Assembly: GCA_025964685.1 (NCBI GenBank)
Contig: JAOPYG010000377.1
Location: 35,123-99,122, forward strand
DNA length: 64,000 bases
Reading direction: 5' to 3'
Source of the DNA: Actinoallomurus sp.
Lineage (GTDB): Bacteria; Actinomycetota; Actinomycetes; Streptosporangiales; Streptosporangiaceae
In this document: positions 26,306-50,383 of the stretch, one piece after another
Layout of the letters: every line of letters starts with the position of its first letter
How positions within the stretch are numbered: the first letter of the stretch is position 1
The notes under the pieces: generated by a model
The model's input: the letters and a program-made list of their open reading frames with translations, nothing else
Database searches by the model: none
What the model was told of the DNA's origin: nothing
Program-made: the position numbers and the translations under genes

Positions 26306-28003
26306 TCAGCCTGCCCGGCCGAGACCCTCCCGCCGCATCACCCCACCGGACTCGCGTGCCTTCGCCGCGACATGGTCCGCGGCGATGAAGCCGAACACGA
26401 GCGCGGGACCGAGCGAGCTGCCGCCCCCCGGATACACCCGCCCCATGACCGAGGCCGACGTCGCACCGGCGGCGTAGAGACCCTCGATCGGGGCCCCGTC
26501 CTCGGTCAGGACCCGGGCGTGCTCGTCGGTGAGCAGGCCGCCGCAGGTGCCGGCGTCCCCCGGGTACAGCTCGATGGCGTAGAAGGGCGCCTTGCGCAGG
26601 GCGCCGAGACTGGGGTTGGGGCGATGCGCACGGTCTCCGCCCGCCCGGTCGACCTCGCTGGCACCCCGCTCGAAGTCCTTGTCGACCCCGGCGTCGGCCA
26701 TCGCGTTGAACCGGGCGACCGAGCGTTCCAGCCCGCCGGGATCGATGCCGCAGGCTTCGGCCAGGCCCGGGATGGTGTCGGACTTCTTGAGGTAGCCGCT
26801 GCTGAGCCACTCGCGAGGGGTGAGCCGGGGCATCGCGGTGCCGAAGGGGTATCGGTTGCGGTGCCGGGCGTCGAAGACGATCCACGAGGGGATGGCCTTC
26901 CGCTCGTACATCTTCTGGCCGATCTCCATGTAGCTCGTCGCTTCGTTGCAGTAGCGCTCCCCCTGCACGTCCACGATGATCGAGAACGGCGCGACGCGTT
27001 CCCACAGGGGCGCGGAGGGCGTTCCGTCGGGCAGGATCGTCGTCGGTGACCAGGTCGCCTCGTCCATCAGCGCGGTGGCGGCGCCGACCTCCATCCCGGC
27101 GGTGATCGCGTCACCCGTGTCGTGCACCCGCACCGAGGTCCACTCGGTGGACGACGGCTGTGGCTGGTACTTCCTGCGCATCTCGGCGTTGCGCGAGAAA
27201 CCGCCGGCGGCGAGCAGCACGCCGTGCCGGGCGCGGACCGTCTCGTCCGCGCCGATCCGGACGCCGACCACCCTTCCGTTCTCGACGACCAGTTCGCGGA
27301 GCGGGCTGTCGCGCCGGACACGGACGCCCAGGCGCTTGGCGGCGTACAGGAGCTGGGCCACGAGTGCCCGCCCCAGGCTGACGTTCCGCTGCCGGCGCGC
27401 CATGCTCATCATGGTCCGGCCGGCCACGGCGATGGCCGCGTGGCGGCCCGCCGCGGTGGTCATCACGTACGGGATGTCCATGATCTCGCGGGCGTTCTTG
27501 GTCAGGATCTGCATCTTGAAGGCGCTGTCGTTGTGCAGCCAGTCGTCCCACTCGCCCAGCCGGTGGCGGTCGAAGATGCGCGCCATGAAGCACCGGCCCC
27601 GTACGGAGCCGCCCGGCAGCTCGGGGTAGTAGTCGGGATAGCCATCGGAGTAGACGAAGTCGAGGCCCTGCTCGCGCAGGAACTCCACGGTGCGGGGGCC
27701 CTGGCGTACGTAGGCCTGCTTGCGCTCGTGCGACGCGGCCGGGCCGGCGTCACCGACGCACGCGTCGAGATATTCCATGGCCGTCTCCTCCGAGTCGGCC
27801 GCCCCTGCCTCCCGCATGAGGGAGTTGTTGGGGATCCAGATGGCGCCGCCGGACATTGCGGAGGTACCACCGAGTTGTGCTGACTTCTCCACGACGAGGA
27901 CGTCGAGCCCGAGGGCCCTCGCTCTCACCGCCGCCGACAGCCCGGCGGCCCCCGATCCGACGATGATGAGGTCCGCGGTCGTGTCTTCGCTTCTCGGCTC
28001 CAC
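26306..28003 (-). CDS. KstD-like FAD-dependent dehydrogenase
   Basis: About 565 residues from a GTG at 28003 behind GAGGAG. The N-terminal FAD site is IIVGSGAAGLSAAVRA followed by VVEKSAQLGGTSAMSGGAIWIPNN, a block typical of 3-ketosteroid delta-1-dehydrogenases and related fumarate-reductase-type flavoproteins. Near the C-terminus, FYAIELYPGDAGTCGGL and YAAGATSASVMGRVYPGGGSSLGPALVFGF follow the same family. Such enzymes introduce a double bond next to a ketone or reduce one. In this polyketide setting it may desaturate or aromatise a ring of the product. It ends the minus-strand core operon, about 200 bases downstream of the flavin reductase. Confidence 0.86.
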   Translation of the reverse strand: MEPRSEDTTADLIIVGSGAAGLSAAVRARALGLDVLVVEKSAQLGGTSAMSGGAIWIPNNSLMREAGAADSEETAMEYLDACVGDAGPAASHERKQAYVRQGPRTVEFLREQGLDFVYSDGYPDYYPELPGGSVRGRCFMARIFDRHRLGEWDDWLHNDSAFKMQILTKNAREIMDIPYVMTTAAGRHAAIAVAGRTMMSMARRQRNVSLGRALVAQLLYAAKRLGVRVRRDSPLRELVVENGRVVGVRIGADETVRARHGVLLAAGGFSRNAEMRRKYQPQPSSTEWTSVRVHDTGDAITAGMEVGAATALMDEATWSPTTILPDGTPSAPLWERVAPFSIIVDVQGERYCNEATSYMEIGQKMYERKAIPSWIVFDARHRNRYPFGTAMPRLTPREWLSSGYLKKSDTIPGLAEACGIDPGGLERSVARFNAMADAGVDKDFERGASEVDRAGGDRAHRPNPSLGALRKAPFYAIELYPGDAGTCGGLLTDEHARVLTEDGAPIEGLYAAGATSASVMGRVYPGGGSSLGPALVFGFIAADHVAAKARESGGVMRREGLGRAG

Positions 28004-28201
28004 TGTCTGCTCCTCAACCGGTCCGCGGTCGCTTCGAGGCGTGATGAATCGAGTCAGGCTCCGACGAAAGGCGGGCCGGGCAGCCCTCGGCCCACCGGTG
28101 GCGGAGCCGTTGTCGCGGGATGCCCAGATAGTGCTCCGGCCACGGTCCGCGCACATCTCCCAAATTGCTGTCCGGCCAGGGCCATGCGCCCTTCACCGAT
28201 C

Positions 28202-28774
28202 TCACGTGATGAAGTCGTAGTCGTAGTACAGGTGGGTCCGCTCCACGGCCTCCTGCCAGGTCGCGTAGCGGCGCAACCCGTAGAGCAGCGGCTGGTGGGT
28301 GTTCAGCCGGGTGACCGAGCGGACCTGTGCCATGAGCACGCAGTGGTCGCCGACGACCTTTGCGTCGATCACGGCGCAGTCGGCGATCGTGTGCGCGGAG
28401 TTGACCAGATGCGGGCCAGCGGTGCGATCGCCGGTCCGCCAGCCGATGTGGTCGAACCGGTCCGGCACGCCGGAGGCGAACAGCTCCGCGGTGGGCTGCG
28501 CCTGGTCGTGCAGCAGGTTGACGGCGAACATGTCGCGGTCCCGCACGGCGTTCAGCGTGGGGCTGCCACACCTCAGGCAGACCAGCAGGACCGGCGGGTC
28601 CAGCGAAACGCTGCACAGTGACGTGCAGGTCATCCCCCACGGACGGTCGTCACGGTCGAGGGCCGTGACGATGGAGACGCCTGTGGGAAAACCGGACCAC
28701 AGCAGCCGGGTGTCGACCGGCTCCTCACGCGGCGGGGTGCCGGCCGGTGGCACCGCCCCTTGCTCCGACATCAT
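28202..28774 (-). CDS. NAD(P)H:flavin reductase
   Basis: A 190-residue protein of the HpaC/FMN-binding split-barrel family. The core reads FPTGVSIVTALDRDDRPWGMTCTSLCSVSLDPPVLLVCL, then FAVNLLHDQAQ, with a DHCVLMAQVRSV segment near the end. It reduces free FAD or FMN with NAD(P)H and releases it to partner enzymes. The two flavin-dependent halogenases on the same strand need exactly this. The ATG pair at 28774/28771 follows AAGGACG. The upstream neighbour is the type II thioesterase, 33 bases away. Confidence 0.93.
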   Translation of the reverse strand: MMSEQGAVPPAGTPPREEPVDTRLLWSGFPTGVSIVTALDRDDRPWGMTCTSLCSVSLDPPVLLVCLRCGSPTLNAVRDRDMFAVNLLHDQAQPTAELFASGVPDRFDHIGWRTGDRTAGPHLVNSAHTIADCAVIDAKVVGDHCVLMAQVRSVTRLNTHQPLLYGLRRYATWQEAVERTHLYYDYDFIT

Positions 28775-28807
28775 CGTCCTTACGCCTCCTGCGGATGAGG
28801 TGATCTG

Positions 28808-29602
28808 TCAGCGAACATCGGCGACACCCCGCGTCGCCCCGATCGGGGCGCCGGTCTGCCGCGACATCGAGCGCTGGATCTCGTGTCCGAGCGCCCGCGC
28901 GAAATTCGGAAAGGAATTTCGCAGGAAATGAAAGTGGCCTCCGGTGAACAGCCGCTGCCGGAACATCCCGGTCGTCTCCTGCGCCCAGGCCGCGATGGAG
29001 AGCGGTGGCGCCAGGACATCGTCGGTGGCGCCGAAGGCCGTCAACGGCGCGGCCAGCGGTGCCCGGTCCGGGGCGGGACGGTAGGAGCCGAGGGCCCGCA
29101 GATCGGTGCGCACGAGCCGGATGAACCGGTCGCGGAACTCCGGCACCTCATCGATCCGGTGCGGAATCCCGCCGATGGCGGTGAGCTCGCGCATGAGCTC
29201 GCCATCCGAGAGCCGGTACGGATCGAGTCCGGTCACCACCCTCTGGTCCGGCGCCGGCCGGCCCGACACGCCCACCCACACCGGCTCGACGCCCCGGGCC
29301 TGTACGGCGCGCGCGACCTCGGCGGCGACGATCGCGCCGAGGCTGTGCCCGAAGATCGCGATCGGCGGCCCGGCCCAGTCGAGGACGTCCTCGGTCGCGA
29401 CGGCGACCAGCGACTCCATGTCGTCCAGGGCGGGCGTGCCGTGCCGTTTGCCGCGGCCGGGCAGGTCCGGCAGGACCAGGTCCCAGTCCTCCGGAAGGCC
29501 GTGCACCAAAGGGAAGTACGCGGCGGCCGACCCGCCCGCGTGGTGGAAGACCAGGAGGCGCAGCGCGGGGTTCTCCAGGGACCGCGGCCGTACGGCGATC
29601 AT
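28808..29602 (-). CDS. Type II thioesterase
   Basis: A 264-residue alpha/beta hydrolase. The catalytic triad can be placed: Ser in FGHSLGAI, Asp in GATDDVLAP and His in GGHFHFLRNS. The N-terminal LLVFHHAGGSAAAYFPL and PGRG are typical of stand-alone thioesterases that remove stalled or wrong acyl groups from carrier proteins. Its start overlaps the PKS3 stop (ATGA), so it is co-translated with the assembly line. As there is no type I thioesterase in PKS3, it could also take part in release; that is inference. Confidence 0.92.
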   Translation of the reverse strand: MIAVRPRSLENPALRLLVFHHAGGSAAAYFPLVHGLPEDWDLVLPDLPGRGKRHGTPALDDMESLVAVATEDVLDWAGPPIAIFGHSLGAIVAAEVARAVQARGVEPVWVGVSGRPAPDQRVVTGLDPYRLSDGELMRELTAIGGIPHRIDEVPEFRDRFIRLVRTDLRALGSYRPAPDRAPLAAPLTAFGATDDVLAPPLSIAAWAQETTGMFRQRLFTGGHFHFLRNSFPNFARALGHEIQRSMSRQTGAPIGATRGVADVR

Positions 29603-32013
29603 GCGCTCGGCCCCGGTCCAGCCACGCCGGCCGCCTCGGCGATGTGGTCGGCGAGCCGCTCGACCAGCTCGCGGATCGGTATGTCGACGGGCAGGTCGTC
29701 CCGCGGCGGTCCCGCGTCGAAGTGTTCCTCGACCTTCGCCAGGTACAGCGTGAAGATGAAGGAGTCGCCGCCGACGTCGAGCAGTGAGCTGTCCGGGTCG
29801 AGGTCGTCCTGCGCGTGCAGGACCTCCTTCAGCACGTTCGTCAGGTGCGTTCTCATGCCGTCCCGGTCGTGCGGTTCGGGGAGGGAGACGGGGTCGCGGT
29901 CGGTCGGCTCGACCAGCTCGGCCGCCGCCATGAGGGGCTCGTCGATCCAGAAGCGCTTACGGCGGAACGGGTAGGTGGGCAGGTCGCCCAGCAGCCGGGC
30001 GCCCGGAGCGCGCAACGCGTGGAGACGCGGCTCCGCGCCCGCCGTGAAGAGTTCGGCGAGCGCCTCCAGGAGCAGCGACGGGGTGGCGTCCGGCCGGTCG
30101 GAGATGAGCGGAACCGACCGGGTCGTCCCGTCCTCCGGCGTCCACTCGAGCCGGGCCGTGCCCGCGTCGGGGGCGTCCGAGCGGCGCAGGCGCAGTCGCA
30201 ACTCGAATCGGCCGAGCAGGTGGGCGAGGCGGGCGCCGGGATCCTCCGGCGCGCCGTCCAGCGCCTCGGCGAGCACCGGGAAGGCACGGGTAAGTGCCGC
30301 GATCCCGCCCCTGACGCGCTCGTCGTCGCCCACGCGCAGCGTGATCGACCGGACCGGCCTGACCGCGACCGCGGGCCGCGTGGCGGCGGACAGGCGTTCG
30401 GCCAGTTCGGCGTTGGTCGTCCCGGTGAGTGCCAAGCGGTAGCCGAACGGCGCGCGGCCGGACCGCAGGGTGTGACAGATCGCCGCGGTCTGGGCCGGGT
30501 CCGCCTTCTCCAGGTGGTCGCCGACCGCCACGGCGAGGTCGGCCAGGGCGGCGGGGTCCTTGGCGGACAGGGTCAGCAGCTCCCCGTGGGGGCCGGGCGG
30601 AGCCGGGACCTCGGCGCCGGGTTCGTAGGCCTCGAGCACGGCGTGCACGTTCGTGCCGCTCATGCCGAAGGAGTTCACCCCGGCCACCCGGCGCGGCAGC
30701 GACCGCGGCCAGGGCTGGTTCCGCCGTGGCACCGTGAACTTCAGCCGGTCCCAGGGAATGTGCGGGTTCAGCTCGCCGTCGCCGTCGTCGGCGGCCGCGG
30801 GGATCTCGCCGTGCTGGAGCATCAGCACGGTCTTGATCAGCGCGGCGATCCCCGACGCGGCCTCCATGTGGTTCAGCCGGGACTTCACGCTGCCGATGCC
30901 GAGCGGGACGCCGCGTTTGCGGATGGCGGCGCCGATGACGCCGTCCAGCGCTCCGACCTCGATGGGGTCGCCGAGGACGGTTCCGGTGCCGTGGGCCTCG
31001 ATCCAGCCGAGGTCCTTCGCGTCCACCGCCGCGTCGGCCAGCGCCGCCTTGATGACCTCCTGCTGTGCGGGGCCGTTCGGCGCGGTCAGGCCGGAGGCGG
31101 CGCCGTCGTGGTTGGCGGCCGTGCCCCGGACGACGGCGAGGATCGGGCGTCCCTCGCGTTCGGCGTCCTCGAGACGCATCAGCACCATCGCGCCGACTCC
31201 CTCGGCCCGCCCGTAGCCGTTGGCGGAGGCGAGGAAGGACTTCGACCGGCCGTCCGGTGACAGGGCGCGGGTCTGGCACAGCGACACCATGAGGCCGGCG
31301 GACAGCACGAGGTTGGAGCCGCACACGAGCGCGTAGCGGCAGTCGCCGGCGCGCAGCCCGCGTACGGCCAGGTGCAGCGCGGTGAGCGAGGAGGAACACG
31401 CGGTGTCGACGCTCACCACCGGACCGGAGAAACCCATCACGTAGCTGATCCGCCCCGCGCCGAAGCACAGGCCGCCGCCCGTGGTGAAGTACGGGTCGAT
31501 CAGCCGCATGTCGTCCTGGTTCTCGAGGCGGTCGAGGTATTCGGAGGCCATGACCCCCAGGTAGACCCCGACCTTGAGCCGGTCGGACCGGCGTACGGCG
31601 ATGCCGGCCCGCTCCAGTGCCTCCCACGACGTCTCCAGGAGCAGGCGCTGCTGGGGGTCCAGCAGCTTGGCCTCACGCTGGGAGATGCCGAAGAAGTCGG
31701 CGTCGAAGTGGGCGATGTCAGCGAGGAATCCGGCGCGGTCGACGTATGACGTGCCGGGCCGGCCGACGACCGGGTCGTACACGGCGCGCAGGCCGGGCCG
31801 GTCCTCGGGAATGCCGGACAGCCCCGTCCCTTCGCCGCGCAGGAAGTCCCAGTACTCCTCCGGCGACTTCAGGGACTGAGGGAACCGCAGGCCCATGCCG
31901 ACCACGGCGAGCGGAGCGTGCCGGTCGCCCTCCAGCTCACGGATCCGTGCCTTCAGCCGTTGCGACAGCTTGAGCTGGTCCTCCATCAGCCGGCGTATCT
32001 CAGCGGAGTCCAT
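29599..32013 (-). CDS. Type I PKS3: KS - vestigial AT - ACP
   Basis: An 804-residue single-module protein. An N-terminal coiled-coil (about 1-30) suits docking to PKS2. The ketosynthase (about 35-465) has the active Cys in VDTACSSS, His in EAHGTGT and His in KSRLNHMEA. The following about 200 residues align with acyltransferase edges but lack the catalytic core: the expected GQGSQ region reads RVGDDERV, and no GHSxGE is present, before a normal LPTYPF linker. The ACP (about 705-790) has the phosphopantetheine Ser in VGGDSF. There is no reductive domain and no thioesterase. It must be loaded in trans or act in transfer. It starts 12 bases after PKS2. Confidence 0.93.
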   Translation of the reverse strand: MDSAEIRRLMEDQLKLSQRLKARIRELEGDRHAPLAVVGMGLRFPQSLKSPEEYWDFLRGEGTGLSGIPEDRPGLRAVYDPVVGRPGTSYVDRAGFLADIAHFDADFFGISQREAKLLDPQQRLLLETSWEALERAGIAVRRSDRLKVGVYLGVMASEYLDRLENQDDMRLIDPYFTTGGGLCFGAGRISYVMGFSGPVVSVDTACSSSLTALHLAVRGLRAGDCRYALVCGSNLVLSAGLMVSLCQTRALSPDGRSKSFLASANGYGRAEGVGAMVLMRLEDAEREGRPILAVVRGTAANHDGAASGLTAPNGPAQQEVIKAALADAAVDAKDLGWIEAHGTGTVLGDPIEVGALDGVIGAAIRKRGVPLGIGSVKSRLNHMEAASGIAALIKTVLMLQHGEIPAAADDGDGELNPHIPWDRLKFTVPRRNQPWPRSLPRRVAGVNSFGMSGTNVHAVLEAYEPGAEVPAPPGPHGELLTLSAKDPAALADLAVAVGDHLEKADPAQTAAICHTLRSGRAPFGYRLALTGTTNAELAERLSAATRPAVAVRPVRSITLRVGDDERVRGGIAALTRAFPVLAEALDGAPEDPGARLAHLLGRFELRLRLRRSDAPDAGTARLEWTPEDGTTRSVPLISDRPDATPSLLLEALAELFTAGAEPRLHALRAPGARLLGDLPTYPFRRKRFWIDEPLMAAAELVEPTDRDPVSLPEPHDRDGMRTHLTNVLKEVLHAQDDLDPDSSLLDVGGDSFIFTLYLAKVEEHFDAGPPRDDLPVDIPIRELVERLADHIAEAAGVAGPGPSA

Positions 32014-32025
32014 GATGTATGTCCC

Positions 32026-40953
<8,928 letters not shown>

Positions 40954-40997
40954 AGCGTTCGGCTCCTCGGGGTCGGATTGACGGGGACGGCGGTGGC

Positions 40998-47207
<6,210 letters not shown>

Positions 47208-47302
47208 GCGCTGCCTTTGTCTCTGAGGGAGTGACCAGGGTGGTTCGGCGCGTCCGGGTCGGCGCACCGGCGGAGTCGTCCCCGCCGAGTCGGGACCGGT
47301 GA

Positions 47303-48970
47303 CTACTCGCGGAACCGCATCCGCACGAGGCCCTTGCTCGCCCGGATCATCCGCGGGCCGATCTGCGGCGGCGCCTCCCGGCGGCACCAGATGGCGTTCT
47401 TGGCCATCTTCATCGGCGTCATGTTGAAGCACCGCGTGTCGCGTTCGCCGAGGCGGAAGGCCGGCGCGATGAAGTCGGCGTTCCCGATGAGCTCCAGGAT
47501 CTGGCGGGCGGCGTCGCCGGGAGCGGCGGCGCCTTGCTCGACGGAGCGGCAGAGCTCGCGGGTGCGGACGCCGAGCTCGTTGAAGCCCTGGCTGACCGGG
47601 AACGGCGATCCGGGCTGGTCGCTCTTCTCCAGGTCGAGGAAGACCGACTCGTCGCCGCTCTTGACGTACCGGTAGTAGGCGTCCTCGAGCATGACGTTGC
47701 CGAGCATCGTGCCGAGCATCCAGGTACGGTTCACGGCGTTCCACAGCTCGTAGTCGCGGAAGCCGACGAAGGAGCTGTAGACCAGGTCGTCGTGGAAGTC
47801 GAACAGGCCCTGCTGGAGCGGCTCGATGAAGGCGAAACGGTCATAGGACCAGTCGCCGTCCCTCGACGCGGCGATGAGGCGCCAGCCCAGAGTGTTGACG
47901 AGCTCCAGGGTGTTGGTCAGGCCTCGTGAGTACAGCGCGTCGATGAACCCGGCCGCGTGCGAGGTGAGGCAGAACCGCTCCCCGACGACCTGCTTGGCGG
48001 AGTACTGGAGCCGGCCGGTGGAGACCCAGGGCCGGACCGCCTTCGCGTTCTTGAACTGGTGGGCGATCTCCGGGAAACGCGCCAGGAAGGCGTCGAACTC
48101 CTCCTGCGGGGTGCCGTCTCCCTTGGGGAAGACCCGCGGGTCGAGCGTGAGACCCACACTGCACAGCTCGCTGATCGCGCCGGGGTGGTTGTCGAACGGG
48201 ATCACCCAGAGCCAGCCGCCGTCGAAGACATGGTGCAGCGTTCCGTTGTGCCACGGGTTCGGCTGGTCGTGGTTCTTGGCGGCCGGCGCGTCGTCGAACG
48301 GCGTGACGCCGACCATGTGCGTGAACAGGCACCGCGTGTTCGTCCGCGCCCGCGTGGGGGTCTCCCGCAGCTCCAGCTTCTCCGCGAGCGGAGAGCGGAA
48401 GCCACTGCCGTCGATGACGTAGCTGGCGCGGAACTCCTCACCGCGGTCCGTGCGGAGAACGGCGCCCGAGTCGGGGTCGATCTCGATGTCGGCGATCCGG
48501 GTGTTGAGGCGCGGATGCGCGCCGTACTTGACCGCGACGTGGAACAGGTAGGAGTCGATGTCCTGCCGGAACAGGTGGGTCTCGGTGCGGAGCACCGACG
48601 GGACCACCAGCTGGTTGATCTGCTGCGGGTCCTGTGCCTCGCCTTCACGGTGGTAGACGAAGCCGAAGTTCTGTTTGCGGCCGCAGCTCGGCGAGACGTG
48701 CTGCTGGATGCCCTTGAAACTGGAGAGCGGCTTGAGCTCCGGGACGTTGTAGCGCTCGGCGATGAGCCTGGTCATCCCGGAGGTGTACGGAATCGTCGAC
48801 TCGCCGACCGCGAAACGCGGATGGGTGCCGGCGTCGAGCAGCAGGACGTTGACGCCGTTGCGGGCAAGCACCGCACCGAGCATCCCGCCCGCCATCCCGC
48901 TGCCGAGTATCGCCACGTCGTACCGGTCGGCCGGCTTGTGTGGGGTGTTGATTGGCTGCAACTCCCTCAC
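47303..48970 (-). CDS. Flavin-dependent halogenase 1
   Basis: A 555-residue flavoprotein. The FAD site GSGMAGGMLGAVLARNG sits near residue 23, and the halogenase motif WxWxIP is intact as WLWVIP near residue 250; monooxygenases of this fold lack it. With reduced FAD and O2 such enzymes form hypohalous acid and chlorinate or brominate electron-rich carbons. The length and the GESTIPY segment fit the non-tryptophan (CmlS/CndH-like, carrier-bound substrate) branch better than free-Trp halogenases, but this is by eye. The start is a GTG. It sits directly upstream of PKS1 and should use flavin from the reductase at 28202. Confidence 0.9.
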   Translation of the reverse strand: MRELQPINTPHKPADRYDVAILGSGMAGGMLGAVLARNGVNVLLLDAGTHPRFAVGESTIPYTSGMTRLIAERYNVPELKPLSSFKGIQQHVSPSCGRKQNFGFVYHREGEAQDPQQINQLVVPSVLRTETHLFRQDIDSYLFHVAVKYGAHPRLNTRIADIEIDPDSGAVLRTDRGEEFRASYVIDGSGFRSPLAEKLELRETPTRARTNTRCLFTHMVGVTPFDDAPAAKNHDQPNPWHNGTLHHVFDGGWLWVIPFDNHPGAISELCSVGLTLDPRVFPKGDGTPQEEFDAFLARFPEIAHQFKNAKAVRPWVSTGRLQYSAKQVVGERFCLTSHAAGFIDALYSRGLTNTLELVNTLGWRLIAASRDGDWSYDRFAFIEPLQQGLFDFHDDLVYSSFVGFRDYELWNAVNRTWMLGTMLGNVMLEDAYYRYVKSGDESVFLDLEKSDQPGSPFPVSQGFNELGVRTRELCRSVEQGAAAPGDAARQILELIGNADFIAPAFRLGERDTRCFNMTPMKMAKNAIWCRREAPPQIGPRMIRASKGLVRMRFRE

Positions 48971-49054
48971 CCTTCATTCCTGGTCGTGTCTGGCATCTGA
49001 CTGTGTTCCGACGGGCCTGCCGAGCCGGAGCCGCCGGCGAGGCCCTTCTCCCGC

Positions 49055-50338
49055 CTACGCCGGGGACGCCCCGTGGCCGGCGAGCTCCGTTCTCTTGGCG
49101 CGATCGACGGCCGGGACCACGACCGGCTTCCGGTAGATGAGTGCGAGGAGCGGACCGGTCATCACCGTGGTCACCACCGCCATGGCGACCATCAGGGAGT
49201 ACAGCGATCCGTCGAGCAGCCCGATCTGCAGGCCGATCCCGAGGATGATCAGCTCGGTCAGCCCGCGGGTGTTCATCAGGGTGGCGAGCGCCGTCGCGGG
49301 CCGCCGAGGCAGCCGCCCGAGGCGTGCGCCGAGGTACGTTCCGCCGAACTTGCCGGCCACGGCGACCAGCAGGATGGCGCCGAACTGCGTGAGCTCCGCG
49401 ACGTGGAGCCGGCTCAGGTCGACCTGGAGGCCCGCGATGACGAAGTAGATCGGCAGGAGCAGGCCGCTGATCTGACCGACGCGGTCCTGGACGTCGGCGC
49501 GCAGCATGGTGGTGCCCTTCCGCGGCATCGCCAGGCCGAAGAGGAAGGCGCCGAAGATGGGGTGGATGCCGATCGCCTCGGTGGCCGCCGCCGACACCAT
49601 GGCACCGGCCAGCACCACCGCCAGGCTCCGCGTCGTGAGCGGCGCGCCCATGTCGTCGGGTGCCAGGTACCGGCGCAGCAATGGGCGGACGACCACCATC
49701 ATCGCCGTCGCGAAGGCCACGATGAGCGCCACGCGCCATTGGCCGCCGTTCCCGCCGACGGCCGCCTGCACGGCGGCCAGGCCGATCCAGGCGACGACGT
49801 CGACGACCGCCGCAGTGGCCAGCGCGATTCCGCCGAGCGTCGTCATGGTCAGCCCCCGGTCGGCGAGGATTCTCGCGAGGACCGGGAAGGCGGTCACCGA
49901 GACCGACAGCCCGACGAAGATCAGGAACGTCGTGTGCTGGTGTGCGGGCGAATGACTCTGGAGCGCGTACGCGGCCAGCGCCAGTCCCAGGCCGAAGGGG
50001 ATGACCGTCGAGCCCAGGGCGCCCAGCGCGGTCGACCTGGCCCGGCCCCGGATCGTCTGATGCTCGATCTCCAGGCCGACGATGAACATGAACAGGGCCA
50101 CCCCGACGTTGGCCATGGCCGCCAGCGGCTGGCGTACCGCCGGCGGGAACAGGGCGTCGGCGATCGTCCCGTTGAAAAGAGTGGGGCCGAGCAGAATGCC
50201 GGCGAGGATCTCGCCGACCACGGGTGGCTGCCCGATACGGACGGCGAGCGCCCCGAGACCACGTGCCAGCAAGAGGATCAGGGCGAGATCAACGAAGAGC
50301 AGCTGCACCTGATGACTGGTCAATTCCAACGACCCCAC
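49055..50338 (-). CDS. CPA2-family cation/proton antiporter
   Basis: A 427-residue membrane protein with about 12 hydrophobic segments. The family pattern includes GQPPVVGEILAGILLGPTL, SVTAFPVLARIL and AAVVDVVAWI in the ion-binding core, where conserved Asp residues lie. It exchanges Na+ or K+ for protons. Genes like this occur in several antibiotic clusters next to halogenases, where they may help self-resistance or ion balance; the reason here is inference. The start (GTG 50338) has a weak ribosome-binding site and a TTG nine bases downstream is possible. It lies between the two halogenase genes. Confidence 0.88.
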   Translation of the reverse strand: MGSLELTSHQVQLLFVDLALILLLARGLGALAVRIGQPPVVGEILAGILLGPTLFNGTIADALFPPAVRQPLAAMANVGVALFMFIVGLEIEHQTIRGRARSTALGALGSTVIPFGLGLALAAYALQSHSPAHQHTTFLIFVGLSVSVTAFPVLARILADRGLTMTTLGGIALATAAVVDVVAWIGLAAVQAAVGGNGGQWRVALIVAFATAMMVVVRPLLRRYLAPDDMGAPLTTRSLAVVLAGAMVSAAATEAIGIHPIFGAFLFGLAMPRKGTTMLRADVQDRVGQISGLLLPIYFVIAGLQVDLSRLHVAELTQFGAILLVAVAGKFGGTYLGARLGRLPRRPATALATLMNTRGLTELIILGIGLQIGLLDGSLYSLMVAMAVVTTVMTGPLLALIYRKPVVVPAVDRAKRTELAGHGASPA

Positions 50339-50383
50339 TTACATCGCGTACGGGTGGGACAGACGCGGGCGGCCCGCGGCCGG

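Noticed and set aside
28004..28201. Possible small gene in the gap upstream of the KstD-like gene
   Set aside because: Two short minus-strand frames are open, one with a GTG and one with an ATG behind AAGGG, but neither has codon bias, repeats or a family match. The gap may simply be a leader.
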